Assembly (NCBI GenBank): GCA_014323675.1
Contig: JACONN010000002.1
Span: forward strand, 186,001 to 250,000
Length of the DNA: 64,000 bases
Direction of reading: 5' to 3'
Source: Hormoscilla sp. GM7CHS1pb
Lineage (GTDB): Bacteria; Cyanobacteriota; Cyanobacteriia; Cyanobacteriales; Desertifilaceae
How positions within the stretch are numbered: position 1 is the stretch's first letter; each line of letters begins with the position of its first letter. A program made the position numbers and the translations under genes. Below, piece by piece: positions 63,803 through 64,000 of this stretch. The notes under the pieces were generated by a model. That model was not told where the DNA came from. It was given only the letters and a program-made list of their open reading frames with translations, and ran no database searches.

Positions 63803-64000
63803 CTACTGGCTGCTGCTACTAGATTTGGCACTGACAATCCGTTGAGCCGTGACTTGATTTGGGCATGAACGGCCCTGCTCAAAGTCGGTGATGTTTGCGA
63901 TCGTCGTCTCGGCAATCTTAGTCATGGCAGTTTCCGTGAAAAACGCCTGATGTCCGGTGATGAGCACATTGGGAAATGTCAGCAGCCGCCCAAATATATC
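63803..64000 (-). CDS. ldhA: D-lactate dehydrogenase-like 2-hydroxyacid dehydrogenase, C-terminal part (start outside window)
   Basis: The minus strand from the window edge reads DIFGRLLTFPNVLITGHQAFFTETAMTKIAETTIANITDFEQG. This is the C-terminal catalytic/nucleotide-binding end of a D-isomer-specific 2-hydroxyacid dehydrogenase; the active-site His is in ITGHQAFFT. The stop is at 63803, after a short tail ending in a Ser run (KSSSSQ). Normally reduces pyruvate to D-lactate with NADH. Most of the gene lies beyond base 64000. Confidence 0.82.
   Translation of the reverse strand, partial: DIFGRLLTFPNVLITGHQAFFTETAMTKIAETTIANITDFEQGRSCPNQVTAQRIVSAKSSSSSQ

Overview
The window comes from a cyanobacterium, most likely a filamentous, repeat-rich one. 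Support: HIP1 octamers (GCGATCGC) throughout; cyanobacterial marker genes (ycf34, ccmK3/ccmK4 carboxysome shell genes, a CAAD/CurT thylakoid-curvature protein, a bifunctional desaturase/dehydrogenase, comB, a thioredoxin-like 2Fe-2S protein); and dense short interspersed repeats. The genus cannot be named from sequence alone.

Layout. 0-5 kb: a housekeeping cluster (cca, ycf34, tsaB) broken up by a decayed WD40 gene and a DUF2283 toxin-antitoxin-like pair, then a frameshifted peptide-transporter permease. 5-9.5 kb: a group II intron precisely inserted in a decayed HD-domain-type gene, and a broken IS982-like element. 9.9-14.7 kb: an RND efflux adaptor plus pump. 14.9-17.3 kb: three tRNAs (Gly-CCC, Val-TAC, Val-CAC), a DUF2227 protein, radC and a 151-bp MITE. 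17.3-19 kb: repeat-invaded remnants of an HNH cassette. 19-26 kb: a Fic protein and a very large broken surface protein with 474-bp internal repeats. 26-41 kb: an accessory/defence-like island with several toxin-antitoxin modules, an Eco29kI-type restriction-modification locus whose methyltransferase is split by an IS66-like element, and an HNH-SF2 helicase/winged-helix pair. 41-44 kb: comB and an oxidoreductase. 44-50 kb: a five-copy ~86-bp tandem array, an unrecognised 811-residue protein, and a three-level nest of mobile elements. 50-64 kb: mostly core genes (ccmK4/ccmK3, ilvH, infC, aroA, CAAD, a 2-hydroxyacid dehydrogenase) separated by an IS5-like element, a TnpB pseudogene and repeats.

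Two themes run through the window. First, at least four families of short palindromic repeats (25-80 bp) are scattered between genes and inside them, including in-frame insertions in an efflux adaptor and in a DUF433 antitoxin. Second, many genes carry single-base indels in or next to homopolymers, including essential aroA. Some of these may be sequencing errors; others (nested transposons, repeat insertions, multi-base deletions) are clearly real decay.

Working relationships that can be supported: the efflux adaptor feeds the RND pump; CcmK3 and CcmK4 are paired carboxysome shell subunits; each DUF433 protein is followed by, or was once followed by, a DUF5615 PIN-like protein; the HNH-helicase and the winged-helix protein overlap and are probably translated together; the restriction enzyme overlaps the end of its broken methyltransferase.
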